Assembly: GCA_047973435.1 (NCBI GenBank)
Contig: JBKECA010000112.1
Span: 1-9,501 of the forward strand
Length of the DNA: 9,501 bases
Direction of reading: 5' to 3'
Source of the DNA: JBKECA01 sp047973435
GTDB lineage: Bacteria > Planctomycetota > Planctomycetia > Planctomycetales > Planctomycetaceae
Shown here: piece by piece, positions 1 to 5,800 of the stretch
How positions within the stretch are numbered: the first letter of the stretch is position 1
Layout: every line of letters begins with the position of its first letter
Notes under the pieces: model-generated
The model's database searches: none
Told to the model about the DNA's origin: nothing
Seen by the model: the letters and a program-made list of their open reading frames with translations, nothing else
Program-made: the position numbers and the translations under genes

Positions 1-14
1 TGGATCGCGTGAAG

Positions 15-74
15 CTCTCAGCCGTCAGCTTTCAGCGGCCAATTCGTTTTCTGACGGCTGAAAGCTGATGGCTC
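15..74. repeat. Inverted repeat built of CTGANNN heptads (copy 1)
   Basis: The right arm (51-74) reads as three consecutive 7-nt units on the plus strand, CTGACGG, CTGAAAG and CTGATGG. The left arm (35 down to 15) carries the same kind of units on the minus strand: CTGAAAG, CTGACGG and CTGAGAG. The arms share perfect 9-nt complements (20-28 with 51-59, and 27-35 with 58-66), so several hairpin registers are possible. It lies downstream of the ferredoxin gene's stop. A related element sits at 1085-1182. There is no T-tract, so I do not call it a terminator. Confidence 0.75.
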
Positions 75-234
75 GACACTGCGCTGTGATGCCATTTCTC
101 CATAGAACTTGGAACGACTGAGTTTAGACAGATGAGCGTCCCGTGGATGCGATCCAGGGTTTTGGGGGCCAATGGTTTGATAAAGCGACGGAGGTCACGT
201 TGGCGTGGCCGCTTCGCGTCACAAGGCATCCCAC

Positions 235-855
235 TCAGTCCATCCAAACCCGCTTCCAGCCGGGGTAGATGCAGTCCAGGAGAGCACGGCCGTCCGGCGT
301 CGCCACAAACTTCACCTTCTCCTCATCGCGAGAGTACTCGTCCGCGATGGCAACCGTGTCCCCTTCGGCGTTGAACAGCCAGTTCGGCTTTACGAACCAC
401 TCGAGAATACCCAGCAGGTCCGCGCGTTTGGTGGGAATGAAGCACTGCCCTTCGATGAACAGCTGATAGCCGTACTCTTCCAGCTTCGGCCACGGGAGAT
501 CGGTCTCGGTCCCACGCCAGTAGGGGGCCAAAATCGAATCGGCATCCGGGCTGACGTTCGGGTTGTGCAGCATGTCGATCGCATTCCACGGACAGATCGT
601 CAGCGTGTAATGGTCGGTGCTGTCGTTCGGCGACCGGTAGCACATCTGGCAGCCGATGCAACGGCTGGTGTCGATCTGGTGGTAACTCTGGCCCGGCGTC
701 TTGCTCGGCACTTCATAAATGCAGTCGACCGGGCAGACGGTCGCACAGGACTGGCAACTGGTGCACGAATCCTTGTTGATGACGTTGAGATACCGCGTCT
801 CCTTCTTCCGGTCGTCCTTGCGGGTGCGGAAGTATTCGGTGACGGAAATGGTCAT
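235..855 (-). CDS. Ferredoxin-type protein with two 4Fe-4S cluster motifs
   Basis: A 206-residue protein, probably a cytoplasmic electron carrier. Two cysteine motifs are visible. The first is C31-x2-C34-x2-C37-x3-C41-P, a classic 4Fe-4S motif. The second is C66-x2-C69-x2-C72 followed 15 residues later by C88-P, so it carries a long insertion before its last cysteine. After about residue 95 there is a long C-terminal extension, rich in aromatic and acidic residues, with no cluster motif; this makes the protein much longer than bacterial-type ferredoxins of 55-110 residues. I chose the ATG at 855, which gives the start MTISVTEYF; the frame stays open to 1047, but the extra 64 residues look like non-coding translation. 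No clear Shine-Dalgarno site precedes 855. No signal peptide or membrane segment is visible. It is transcribed divergently from the PSP1 gene. The redox partner cannot be told from the sequence. Confidence 0.9.
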   Translation of the reverse strand: MTISVTEYFRTRKDDRKKETRYLNVINKDSCTSCQSCATVCPVDCIYEVPSKTPGQSYHQIDTSRCIGCQMCYRSPNDSTDHYTLTICPWNAIDMLHNPNVSPDADSILAPYWRGTETDLPWPKLEEYGYQLFIEGQCFIPTKRADLLGILEWFVKPNWLFNAEGDTVAIADEYSRDEEKVKFVATPDGRALLDCIYPGWKRVWMD

Positions 856-1229
856 CGCCGGAAGTCCGTATTCAGAGGAGCCAGCAGACTCGCGATTGGG
901 CCTCGCGATCCGGGGCATCGATAAGACGTCTTGCCGTGGGCCGCACACTCTCGTGGGACCACCATTCCGAACCATATCCCGCTGTGCAACTTGCGGCCAA
1001 CCTGGGGTTGTGGCGATGGTCCCCTTTCCCGGCCGTGAGACTCGCAAGCACCAGGAATCGGCGATACAGTGGGATGTGGGTGAGTACTCAGTTTTCAGGC
1101 GTCAGTTGTCTGTGTTGTATCGACGACGTCCGAGGAACTACGTCAGACAGCCGCCTTACTGACGACTGAAAACTGACGACTGACCACTCAACTCTCCCCC
1201 GTTCGCCGTCCGTCCCCAGTCCCTGCCCC
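856..1229. other. Divergent intergenic region (ferredoxin / PSP1 gene)
   Basis: This 374-nt spacer separates two divergent genes, so it should contain promoters for both, but I see no convincing -35/-10 pair on either strand. It holds the second heptad inverted repeat (1085-1182), and an 8-nt direct repeat CTCGCGAT at 889-896 and 902-909. The open frames that cross it do not look like proteins. Confidence 0.6.
1085..1182. repeat. Inverted repeat built of CTGANNN heptads (copy 2)
   Basis: The arms at 1088-1106 and 1158-1176 are complementary at 18 of 19 positions. A second, inner complement is TGTCTG (1107-1112) with CAGACA (1144-1149). The right arm continues to 1182 as CTGACGA, CTGAAAA, CTGACGA. 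The left arm on the minus strand reads CTGACGC, CTGAAAA, CTGAGTA. Aligned with 51-74, most differences are G/A or C/T transitions, so the two loci belong to one repeat family. The element ends 47 nt before the PSP1 start codon, so it probably lies within or close to that gene's promoter or leader. Confidence 0.75.
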
Positions 1230-2090
1230 ATGTCTCACCGGTACGTCGTCCGCTATGGCCTGATGCGGCATCTGTCCGACTTCACCTCGAAGGCGGGGCA
1301 GGAGTACCGGCGCGGCGATCAAGTAATCGTTCGCAGTCATCGGGGCAACGAGTGGGGAGAGGTCCTCTGCGAGGCCACCGAGCGGACCCGCGAATATCTG
1401 GGGGGGAAGGATTCGGCCGGCCGCATCCTTCGCAACGCGACTCCCGAGGACGAACGCTCGCGCGACGAGGTCCTGCAGAAGGAACCCGCCATCTTCACGG
1501 AGGCCAAGAGCCTCATCGCCCAGCACAAGCTGGCGATGCAACTGATCGATATCGAGCTGCTATTTGGCGGCGAGCGGTTGACGTTTTACTACCTCAGCGA
1601 AGCGCGCATCGACTTCCGCGAGCTGGTGAAGGATCTGGCCAAGCACTTCAAGGCCCGCATCGAGATGCGGCAGATCGGCATTCGAGACGAAGCCAAGCTG
1701 CTGGCTGACTACGGCGACTGCGGCAAGCCGGTCTGCTGCAACACACACCTCAAGGAGATGCCCCCGGTCTCGATGAAGATGGCCAAGCTGCAAAAGGCCT
1801 CGCTCGACCCGCAGAAGATCTCCGGCCGCTGCGGCCGCCTCAAGTGCTGCCTGCGGTACGAGTACGACACCTACGAGGAGTACCGCCGCGAGCTGCCAAA
1901 GGTCGGCAAGATGATCGTCACTCGCGAGGGGAAGGGAAAAGTCATTGCTCTGGAAATCCTCGCCCGCAAAGTGCTGGTCAGCTTCGAAGACAACCGCCGC
2001 GCAATGGTGGACGAGAAGGACATCCTGACCGTGGTCAGCACCGCGGCCCCAGCCGCAGCGCCCACGGACGTATCGACCGAGGACGAGTAA
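1230..2090 (+). CDS. ricT: PSP1 / RicT-family protein
   Basis: A 286-residue cytoplasmic protein of the PSP1 C-terminal-domain family, of which RicT (YaaT) of Bacillus is the best-studied member. In Bacillus, RicT acts with RicA and RicF in an iron-sulfur complex that affects mRNA maturation and developmental phosphorelays; whether that holds here is inference. The family hallmarks are clear: C164 and the pair C169-C170 in a GDCGKPVCC segment, then the 'PVSMKMAKLQ' stretch (179-188), then C201 and the pair C206-C207 in SGRCGRLKCC. These cysteines are the likely cluster ligands. The N-terminal half has the usual basic beta-rich start and a helical segment around 75-105; the C-terminus is a short low-complexity Ala/Pro tail. 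The ATG at 1230 gives the expected family N-terminus. No Shine-Dalgarno site precedes it. No RicA or RicF gene is visible nearby. Confidence 0.9.
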   Translation: MSHRYVVRYGLMRHLSDFTSKAGQEYRRGDQVIVRSHRGNEWGEVLCEATERTREYLGGKDSAGRILRNATPEDERSRDEVLQKEPAIFTEAKSLIAQHKLAMQLIDIELLFGGERLTFYYLSEARIDFRELVKDLAKHFKARIEMRQIGIRDEAKLLADYGDCGKPVCCNTHLKEMPPVSMKMAKLQKASLDPQKISGRCGRLKCCLRYEYDTYEEYRRELPKVGKMIVTREGKGKVIALEILARKVLVSFEDNRRAMVDEKDILTVVSTAAPAAAPTDVSTEDE

Positions 2091-2267
2091 AAGACTATTC
2101 GAGAAACGGGCGACGCTGCCGACTGGATCATTGACGGAGGTAAAGTCTGACCGGTGGATCGTTGACGCCGCTCCAAGACCTCGCCATGACGGCCGATTAA
2201 TCTCGTCGGTGCTGCAGGCGTCAGCGGCTTGTCGAGAGAACTGCGAAAACTGGGAGCATCTCTTCTT

Positions 2268-2343
2268 CCCGCGACTGCGAGTGAGATGTTTCGGACGTCA
2301 AAGCCCCGCGAGGCGGGACGCATCAACTTTGACCGCGCGGTAT
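2268..2343. repeat. Dispersed non-coding repeat, copy A
   Basis: This 76-nt segment matches 7183-7260 in the same orientation. By hand count about 63 of 76 positions agree, with one 2-nt gap near the right end. Inside it a hairpin can be drawn: CGTC (2296-2299) with GACG (2317-2320) as outer stem, GCC (2303-2305) with GGC (2312-2314) as inner stem, and a 6-nt loop CCGCGA. The same hairpin exists in copy B with a compensatory change. It lies 177 nt after the PSP1 stop codon. Confidence 0.75.
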
Positions 2344-2382
2344 CGCATTCCACGCATGTCGAACCGATGAACGATTCACGAT

Positions 2383-2419
2383 CTGCCAGCCGTCGTCAAA
2401 CGATGGGCTGATCTGGCAG
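2383..2419 (+). promoter_or_regulatory. Leader inverted repeat upstream of the lipoprotein gene
   Basis: CTGCCAG (2383-2389) and CTGGCAG (2413-2419) are perfect complements. Between and overlapping them, CAGCC (2387-2391) pairs with GGCTG (2406-2410) and continues, past a bulged G2405, with GTCG/CGAT around a TCAAA loop. The two pairings compete for 2387-2389, so two mutually exclusive folds are possible. It ends 24 nt before the ATG at 2444. It may be an operator or a 5'-UTR structure; function is unknown. Confidence 0.35.
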
Positions 2420-2443
2420 CCCTGTTCAAATCGACACACACTC

Positions 2444-2848
2444 ATGCCTTTGAAATTGGACTGCATTTCCTTCGTCGTAGTGGGAGCGGTAGGAACTGTC
2501 CTCTGCCTGGCGGTCGGCGGCTGCGCGGGGGAGTCTGCGGGTCGACTGGCGATGTCCGGACAAGTGACGCGCGCGGAGCACCCCGTCCCCACGGGCATTA
2601 TCAGTTTTCGTCCGTCGGGTGAGCAATCCGGCCCCGCTGCGAACGCCGACATCATCGAGGGGCGTTATCGCTTTTCCGCGTCCGACGGTCCCCTGCCGGG
2701 TCTCCACAGGGTGAGCATTACAATTCCCCCGCCCCCCAGTAAATCGGCGGGAGCGCGACCTGCGGCGGCCGCGTCTCAGTGGACGTTTGAAGTCCAGCTT
2801 CCCATGCCCGACAACGCCGCCGACTTCGAACTGGAGCCGCCCGAGTGA
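2444..2848 (+). CDS. Small planctomycete-type lipoprotein (carboxypeptidase-regulatory-like)
   Basis: A 134-residue predicted lipoprotein. A hydrophobic segment (residues 8-26) ends in a lipobox-like V-G-G-C with C27 as the candidate lipidated cysteine. The mature part resembles the single-domain beta-sandwich lipoproteins that planctomycetes place beside DUF1559 genes: 'SGQVTRAEHPVPTGIISF' (38-55) matches their usual opening (a transport-like 'G.V...G.PV..G.I.F' pattern), followed by a 'G.YRF....GPLPGLHRV.I' stretch. It lies directly upstream of the DUF1559 gene with a 4-nt overlap, so the two are probably co-translated and act together at the cell envelope. The start has no Shine-Dalgarno site; I keep the ATG at 2444 because it gives a complete signal peptide. 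The molecular role of this family is not known. Confidence 0.8.
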   Translation: MPLKLDCISFVVVGAVGTVLCLAVGGCAGESAGRLAMSGQVTRAEHPVPTGIISFRPSGEQSGPAANADIIEGRYRFSASDGPLPGLHRVSITIPPPPSKSAGARPAAAASQWTFEVQLPMPDNAADFELEPPE

Positions 2849-3732
2849 TTCGTCGACAGGGCTTCACATTGATCGAGCTGCTGGTGGTGATCGCGGTGAT
2901 CGCGATCCTCGTCGCGCTGCTTCTCCCGGCCGTGCAGCAGGTCCGCGAAGCCGCCCGCAAGACGCAGTGTCAGGACCATTTGCACAATCTGGGTGTGGCC
3001 CTGCACAGCTATCACGATTCGCACCGCACGCTGCCCATGGGGAGCTACGTCTCAACCGGACTTTCCTGGGGCTGGGCGATATATACCTTCCCCTATCTGG
3101 AGCGGAGCAACGAATACAAGTCGGTAGAATTCCGTACGCCGGACTGCGGCACGGTCATCAAAGCGTTGCAAGCCGCGGGCCAGCCCGATCCCACGTCGCA
3201 GCCGATTGATGTCCTGATGTGCCCTTCCGATCCCCACGGAGACCGATCGCTGCTGAGCGGTCCCACGGGACCGCTTCCCTGGTCGGGCGACGCGGGACGA
3301 CTCTATCCCGCGTCCTACCTGGGCGTTGCGGGAGACACAGAGTCGGCCAGTTGGTGTCCAGCGTCCGGGATCAGTCAGGGTACCGGCGTCCTGTTCACGA
3401 ATAGCCGCATCAGGTTTGCGGATCTGGTCGATGGAACGTCGCACACCACATTCCTGGGTGAGCGAGGTATTCCCAACGACCTCGGCTGGGGCTGGCCGGT
3501 GTGCGGTGGCTCGGAGTGCGAGCAATACCTGGCAACGGAACGTGGCCTCAGCGCAGGTGCAAATGCCTCCTCTTTCTCGAACACCCTGCAACGGTTCTGG
3601 AGCTGGCATCCGGGAGGTGCGCAGTTCGCGCTGGGCGACAATCAGGTCCGGCTGCTGTCGAACAACATCGACTACAACACCTTCCGCGCGTTGGCGACGC
3701 GCGCTGGCGGGGAGATTCCCGGCCCATTATAG
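2845..3732 (+). CDS. DUF1559 protein with prepilin-like N-terminus
   Basis: A 295-residue secreted or membrane-anchored protein of the DUF1559 family, which is highly expanded in Planctomycetes. The N-terminus is a type IV prepilin / type II pseudopilin signal: a basic leader MIRRQG, cleavage expected after G6, then F7 and the conserved Glu at +5 (E11), followed by a hydrophobic helix to about residue 30 and 'QQVREAARKTQC'. Other family marks are 'MCPSDP' (125-130), 'DLVDGTSHTTFLGER' (193-207) and the C-terminal 'SWHPGG' (253-258). The usual H-x9-DG motif is present as H255-x9-D265-N266, so the glycine is replaced by asparagine. It starts with GTG at 2845, overlapping the lipoprotein stop by 4 nt, with TGGAG (2832-2836) as a Shine-Dalgarno site. 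It is convergent with the kinase gene, 13 nt away. Function of the family is unknown. Confidence 0.93.
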   Translation: MIRRQGFTLIELLVVIAVIAILVALLLPAVQQVREAARKTQCQDHLHNLGVALHSYHDSHRTLPMGSYVSTGLSWGWAIYTFPYLERSNEYKSVEFRTPDCGTVIKALQAAGQPDPTSQPIDVLMCPSDPHGDRSLLSGPTGPLPWSGDAGRLYPASYLGVAGDTESASWCPASGISQGTGVLFTNSRIRFADLVDGTSHTTFLGERGIPNDLGWGWPVCGGSECEQYLATERGLSAGANASSFSNTLQRFWSWHPGGAQFALGDNQVRLLSNNIDYNTFRALATRAGGEIPGPL

Positions 3733-3748
3733 CCACGCGCAATGGCTA
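3730..3748. terminator. Inverted repeat carrying both convergent stop codons
   Basis: TAGCCA (3730-3735) and TGGCTA (3743-3748) are perfect complements with a 7-nt loop. The plus-strand arm begins with the TAG stop of the DUF1559 gene; the other arm, read on the minus strand, begins with the TAG stop of the kinase gene. The position suggests a bidirectional transcript end, but the stem is short and there is no T-tract on either side, so termination is inference. Confidence 0.35.
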
Positions 3749-5410
3749 TGTGCTTGGTGGCGACAGTGGTAGCGTCACCTCGACTTCCACGCCGCGATCG
3801 TTGGCGTTGCGAATCGTGACTTCCCCGCGGTGGGCCTCGACAACGCGTCGAACAATGGCCATGCCCAGTCCAGTCCCCTTGGACTTCGTCGTGAAGAACG
3901 GCTCGAACACGCGAGCCTGCTGCTCAGGCGTCATTCCCGGACCCGCATCGCGAATCGTCGTCCGGAACGCGGGGAACTCGTGCAGCAGACACTGTCCCCC
4001 CTGCACCACGATCTCGCTCCCCTCGGGGGCGACCGCCAGTGCATTCTCCAGGATGTTCCGCGCCACTTGCACAATCCGCTCACGATCACATTGGCAGGCG
4101 GCCATCGTTCCAGCGGCAAAGTCAAGACGCAGTGACACATTGCGGCCAGCATGCAGCGGCTCGAGGTAGTCCCACGCGTTGCGGTGCAGCTCCGCCAGGT
4201 TGCAGTTGCGATAGTCCAGGTGAATGGGAGCAGCGTAAGCTCGCACTTCTTCGTACAACCGACGAAGCTCGTCCAGTGCCGAGTTGATCTGTGTGACCTG
4301 ACGCATGCTGTCCTGCCGCGGAGGCAAATCGAGTTGCAGCATCTCCAGAGAAGCCGTGGCGCGCTGCAATGCGTTGCGGCTTTCGTGTGCCAGTCCGGTA
4401 ACCATCTGGCCGATCGCGGCGAGCCGCTCGGACTGGATGAGTCGCGCTTCGGCCGCTTTGAGCGCGGTAATGTCGTTTCCGATCGCCAGGATCCCCGTCA
4501 CTTGCCCTGACGAGTCCGTCAGCCGGCAGGCAGACCAGGCGATCAGAAGTTCCCTCCCGGTGCTGGTCAGAAACGTGTTCACGTTGCCGTCCATCGGCGT
4601 TCCCTTCAGCGTCCCCTCAAAGATCGAACGCACGCGCTGGCGGTCACCCGGCAGCAAGAAGGTTTCAATCCAGTCGGCATTGAGAACCTGCTGTTCTTCG
4701 TAGCCCGAAATTCGAGCCAGGTAGCTGTTGAATCTGGCAATGCGTCCGTCGGGGGCCAACACCAGCACAACGGCATGCACGGTTGACATCAACCGTTCGA
4801 TAAAGCTCCGCTCCTGCTGTAGCGCATCGGCCACCCGATTGCGCTCGGTCATATCGCGAAGCACGCCAGTAAACAGCCGGCGTTCGCCAATTCGAATCTC
4901 GCTGACCGCGAGATCGAGGCAGATCAGACTGCCGTCGCGACGCCGGCCAGTCACTTCTCGGCCAATGCCAATGATCTTCGCCTGTCCTGTCCGCAAGTAG
5001 GACCGCAGATACTCGTCGTGTTCGTCCCGCTCGTGACCGGTCATCAACGTGTTGATGTTCTGCCCCAGCAGTTCTTCGGGGGCGTAGCCAAAAATCGTCT
5101 GTACGGCCCGGTTGGCCAGGCGGATTTTTCCCCGCTCGTCGATCGTGATGACGGCGTCGACCACCGTTTCCAGGATTGACTGAAGGTGCGCGACCGCTTC
5201 ATCGTCGCCCGCGACGTTGGGCCACATCTGAGAGGGCACTGAAGAAGCGGCTGGGGCGTTCAATTCCGATGCTGACTCGAAGGTCGACACGATGGGTTGG
5301 CTCTCGCAATCCAGACTAGCGACCGCAAATGGGACACCCGCCAAACACGGGTTCCGAATCGGCCGGCGTCTGCAGGGAATTCGGGGGGCAGGCCTGTCAA
5401 TAATGAACAC
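3746..5410 (-). CDS. Soluble sensor histidine kinase, FixL-type heme PAS + second PAS
   Basis: Up to 554 residues, cytoplasmic, with no membrane segment. Order: N-terminal low-complexity tail (1-70), PAS 1 (about 72-195), PAS 2 (about 203-325), a dimerisation helix with phospho-acceptor H342 in 'GLAHESRNAL', and an ATPase domain with N-box 'NILENAL' (452-458), G1 'DAGPGM', F-box 'FEPFFTTK' and G2 'GTGLGM' (512-517). PAS 1 closely resembles the FixL oxygen-sensing domain. Aligned by eye to Bradyrhizobium FixL, H131 matches the proximal heme ligand H200, R151 the distal R220 and I146 matches I215; I238 is V169, R206 is S137 and H214 is K145. Heme binding is therefore likely but inferred. The start is uncertain: GTG at 5410 gives the full length, while GTG at 5290 or ATG at 5227 would remove only the tail. 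Divergent from the NtrC-type regulator, its likely partner; the HExxN histidine box fits NtrB-like kinases. Confidence 0.92.
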   Translation of the reverse strand: MFIIDRPAPRIPCRRRPIRNPCLAGVPFAVASLDCESQPIVSTFESASELNAPAASSVPSQMWPNVAGDDEAVAHLQSILETVVDAVITIDERGKIRLANRAVQTIFGYAPEELLGQNINTLMTGHERDEHDEYLRSYLRTGQAKIIGIGREVTGRRRDGSLICLDLAVSEIRIGERRLFTGVLRDMTERNRVADALQQERSFIERLMSTVHAVVLVLAPDGRIARFNSYLARISGYEEQQVLNADWIETFLLPGDRQRVRSIFEGTLKGTPMDGNVNTFLTSTGRELLIAWSACRLTDSSGQVTGILAIGNDITALKAAEARLIQSERLAAIGQMVTGLAHESRNALQRATASLEMLQLDLPPRQDSMRQVTQINSALDELRRLYEEVRAYAAPIHLDYRNCNLAELHRNAWDYLEPLHAGRNVSLRLDFAAGTMAACQCDRERIVQVARNILENALAVAPEGSEIVVQGGQCLLHEFPAFRTTIRDAGPGMTPEQQARVFEPFFTTKSKGTGLGMAIVRRVVEAHRGEVTIRNANDRGVEVEVTLPLSPPST

Positions 5411-5576
5411 GTTACTGCCGAATCGGGTAAAACACGAGACTCCCGCGGGCGATCATCTGTCGAGTCGATGTGACTGCGACGTCGGCGAGAGACACGAGTT
5501 CATCGGAATTGATCTCGGTGATCGCAGACCCTCGGCCAGGCCCGCGTGTGCGATGATGTCACGATCGTCGACAGAC

Positions 5577-5594
5577 GTGTGCCACCATGCACAC
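5577..5594. promoter_or_regulatory. 18-bp perfect dyad, possible operator
   Basis: GTGTGC (5577-5582) and GCACAC (5589-5594) are perfect inverted repeats with a 6-nt spacer. The size and symmetry suit a dimeric regulator, and the position between the divergent kinase and regulator genes suits autoregulation. The pattern TGTGC-N6-GCACA is not a close match to the NtrC consensus, so which protein would bind is unknown. A 6-bp dyad can also arise by chance. Confidence 0.3.
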
Positions 5595-5787
5595 AGCCGG
5601 CATCCCAGTCAGGTTGCATTGCTCAGGGATGAGAGAAACCTGACTACCGAAATTCGTTCGATTGGTCACGAATCAAGACGATGGCCTCGCCGCCTGCGGA
5701 CCAACTTCGACTTTCAGGTGCAGTCAGCGCGGTCCGGCATACAATGTGCGATTGTCGCAGATGAACTTGGCGACTTTTTGTGGCGTG

Positions 5788-5793
5788 AAAGGA
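5788..5793 (+). promoter_or_regulatory. Ribosome binding site that supports a TTG start
   Basis: AAAGGA lies 7 nt before the TTG at 5801. There is no ATG or GTG in frame until residue 25, which would cut into the receiver fold, so this site decides the start of the response regulator. Confidence 0.7.
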
Positions 5794-5800
5794 CTAACCG

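Larger units (their letters stand above)
2091..2443. other. Intergenic region with repeat A and a leader hairpin
   Basis: This 353-nt stretch has no convincing gene; short open frames cross it on both strands but lack protein-like composition. It contains a 13-nt imperfect direct repeat, TGGATCRTTGACG, at 2124-2136 and 2155-2167 (31-nt period), copy A of the dispersed repeat (2268-2343), and an inverted repeat just ahead of the lipoprotein gene (2383-2419). I see no clear promoter. Confidence 0.6.
5411..5800. other. Divergent intergenic region (kinase / regulator)
   Basis: This 390-nt spacer lies between the divergent kinase and regulator genes, although part of it could shrink or grow with the kinase start. 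A plus-strand open frame crosses it from 5292 but overlaps the kinase and regulator starts and does not look like a protein. It contains a perfect dyad at 5577-5594. TACAAT (5740-5745) could be a -10 for the regulator, but no good -35 lies at the right distance. I found no complete -24/-12 sigma-54 promoter. Confidence 0.6.

Noticed and set aside
856..1047. Longer N-terminus for the ferredoxin, starting at 1047
   Set aside because: The extra 64 residues look like random translation; the family-like start MTISVTEYF lies at 855.
1871..2353. Minus-strand open frame of 160 codons with a segment resembling 7140-7337
   Set aside because: The similarity comes from the dispersed nucleotide repeat, not from a shared protein; the rest is antisense to the PSP1 gene.
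3052..3609. Minus-strand open frame of 185 codons inside the DUF1559 gene
   Set aside because: Antisense shadow of a well-supported gene, with no motif of its own.
5571..5584. TGGCAC on the minus strand as a possible sigma-54 -24 element for the kinase
   Set aside because: The -12 position reads TGTC instead of TTGC, so the invariant GC is missing. It also overlaps the dyad, which explains the sequence equally well.
5769..5783. TGGC...TTG pattern before the regulator as a possible sigma-54 promoter
   Set aside because: The spacing is one base short and the -12 GC is absent.
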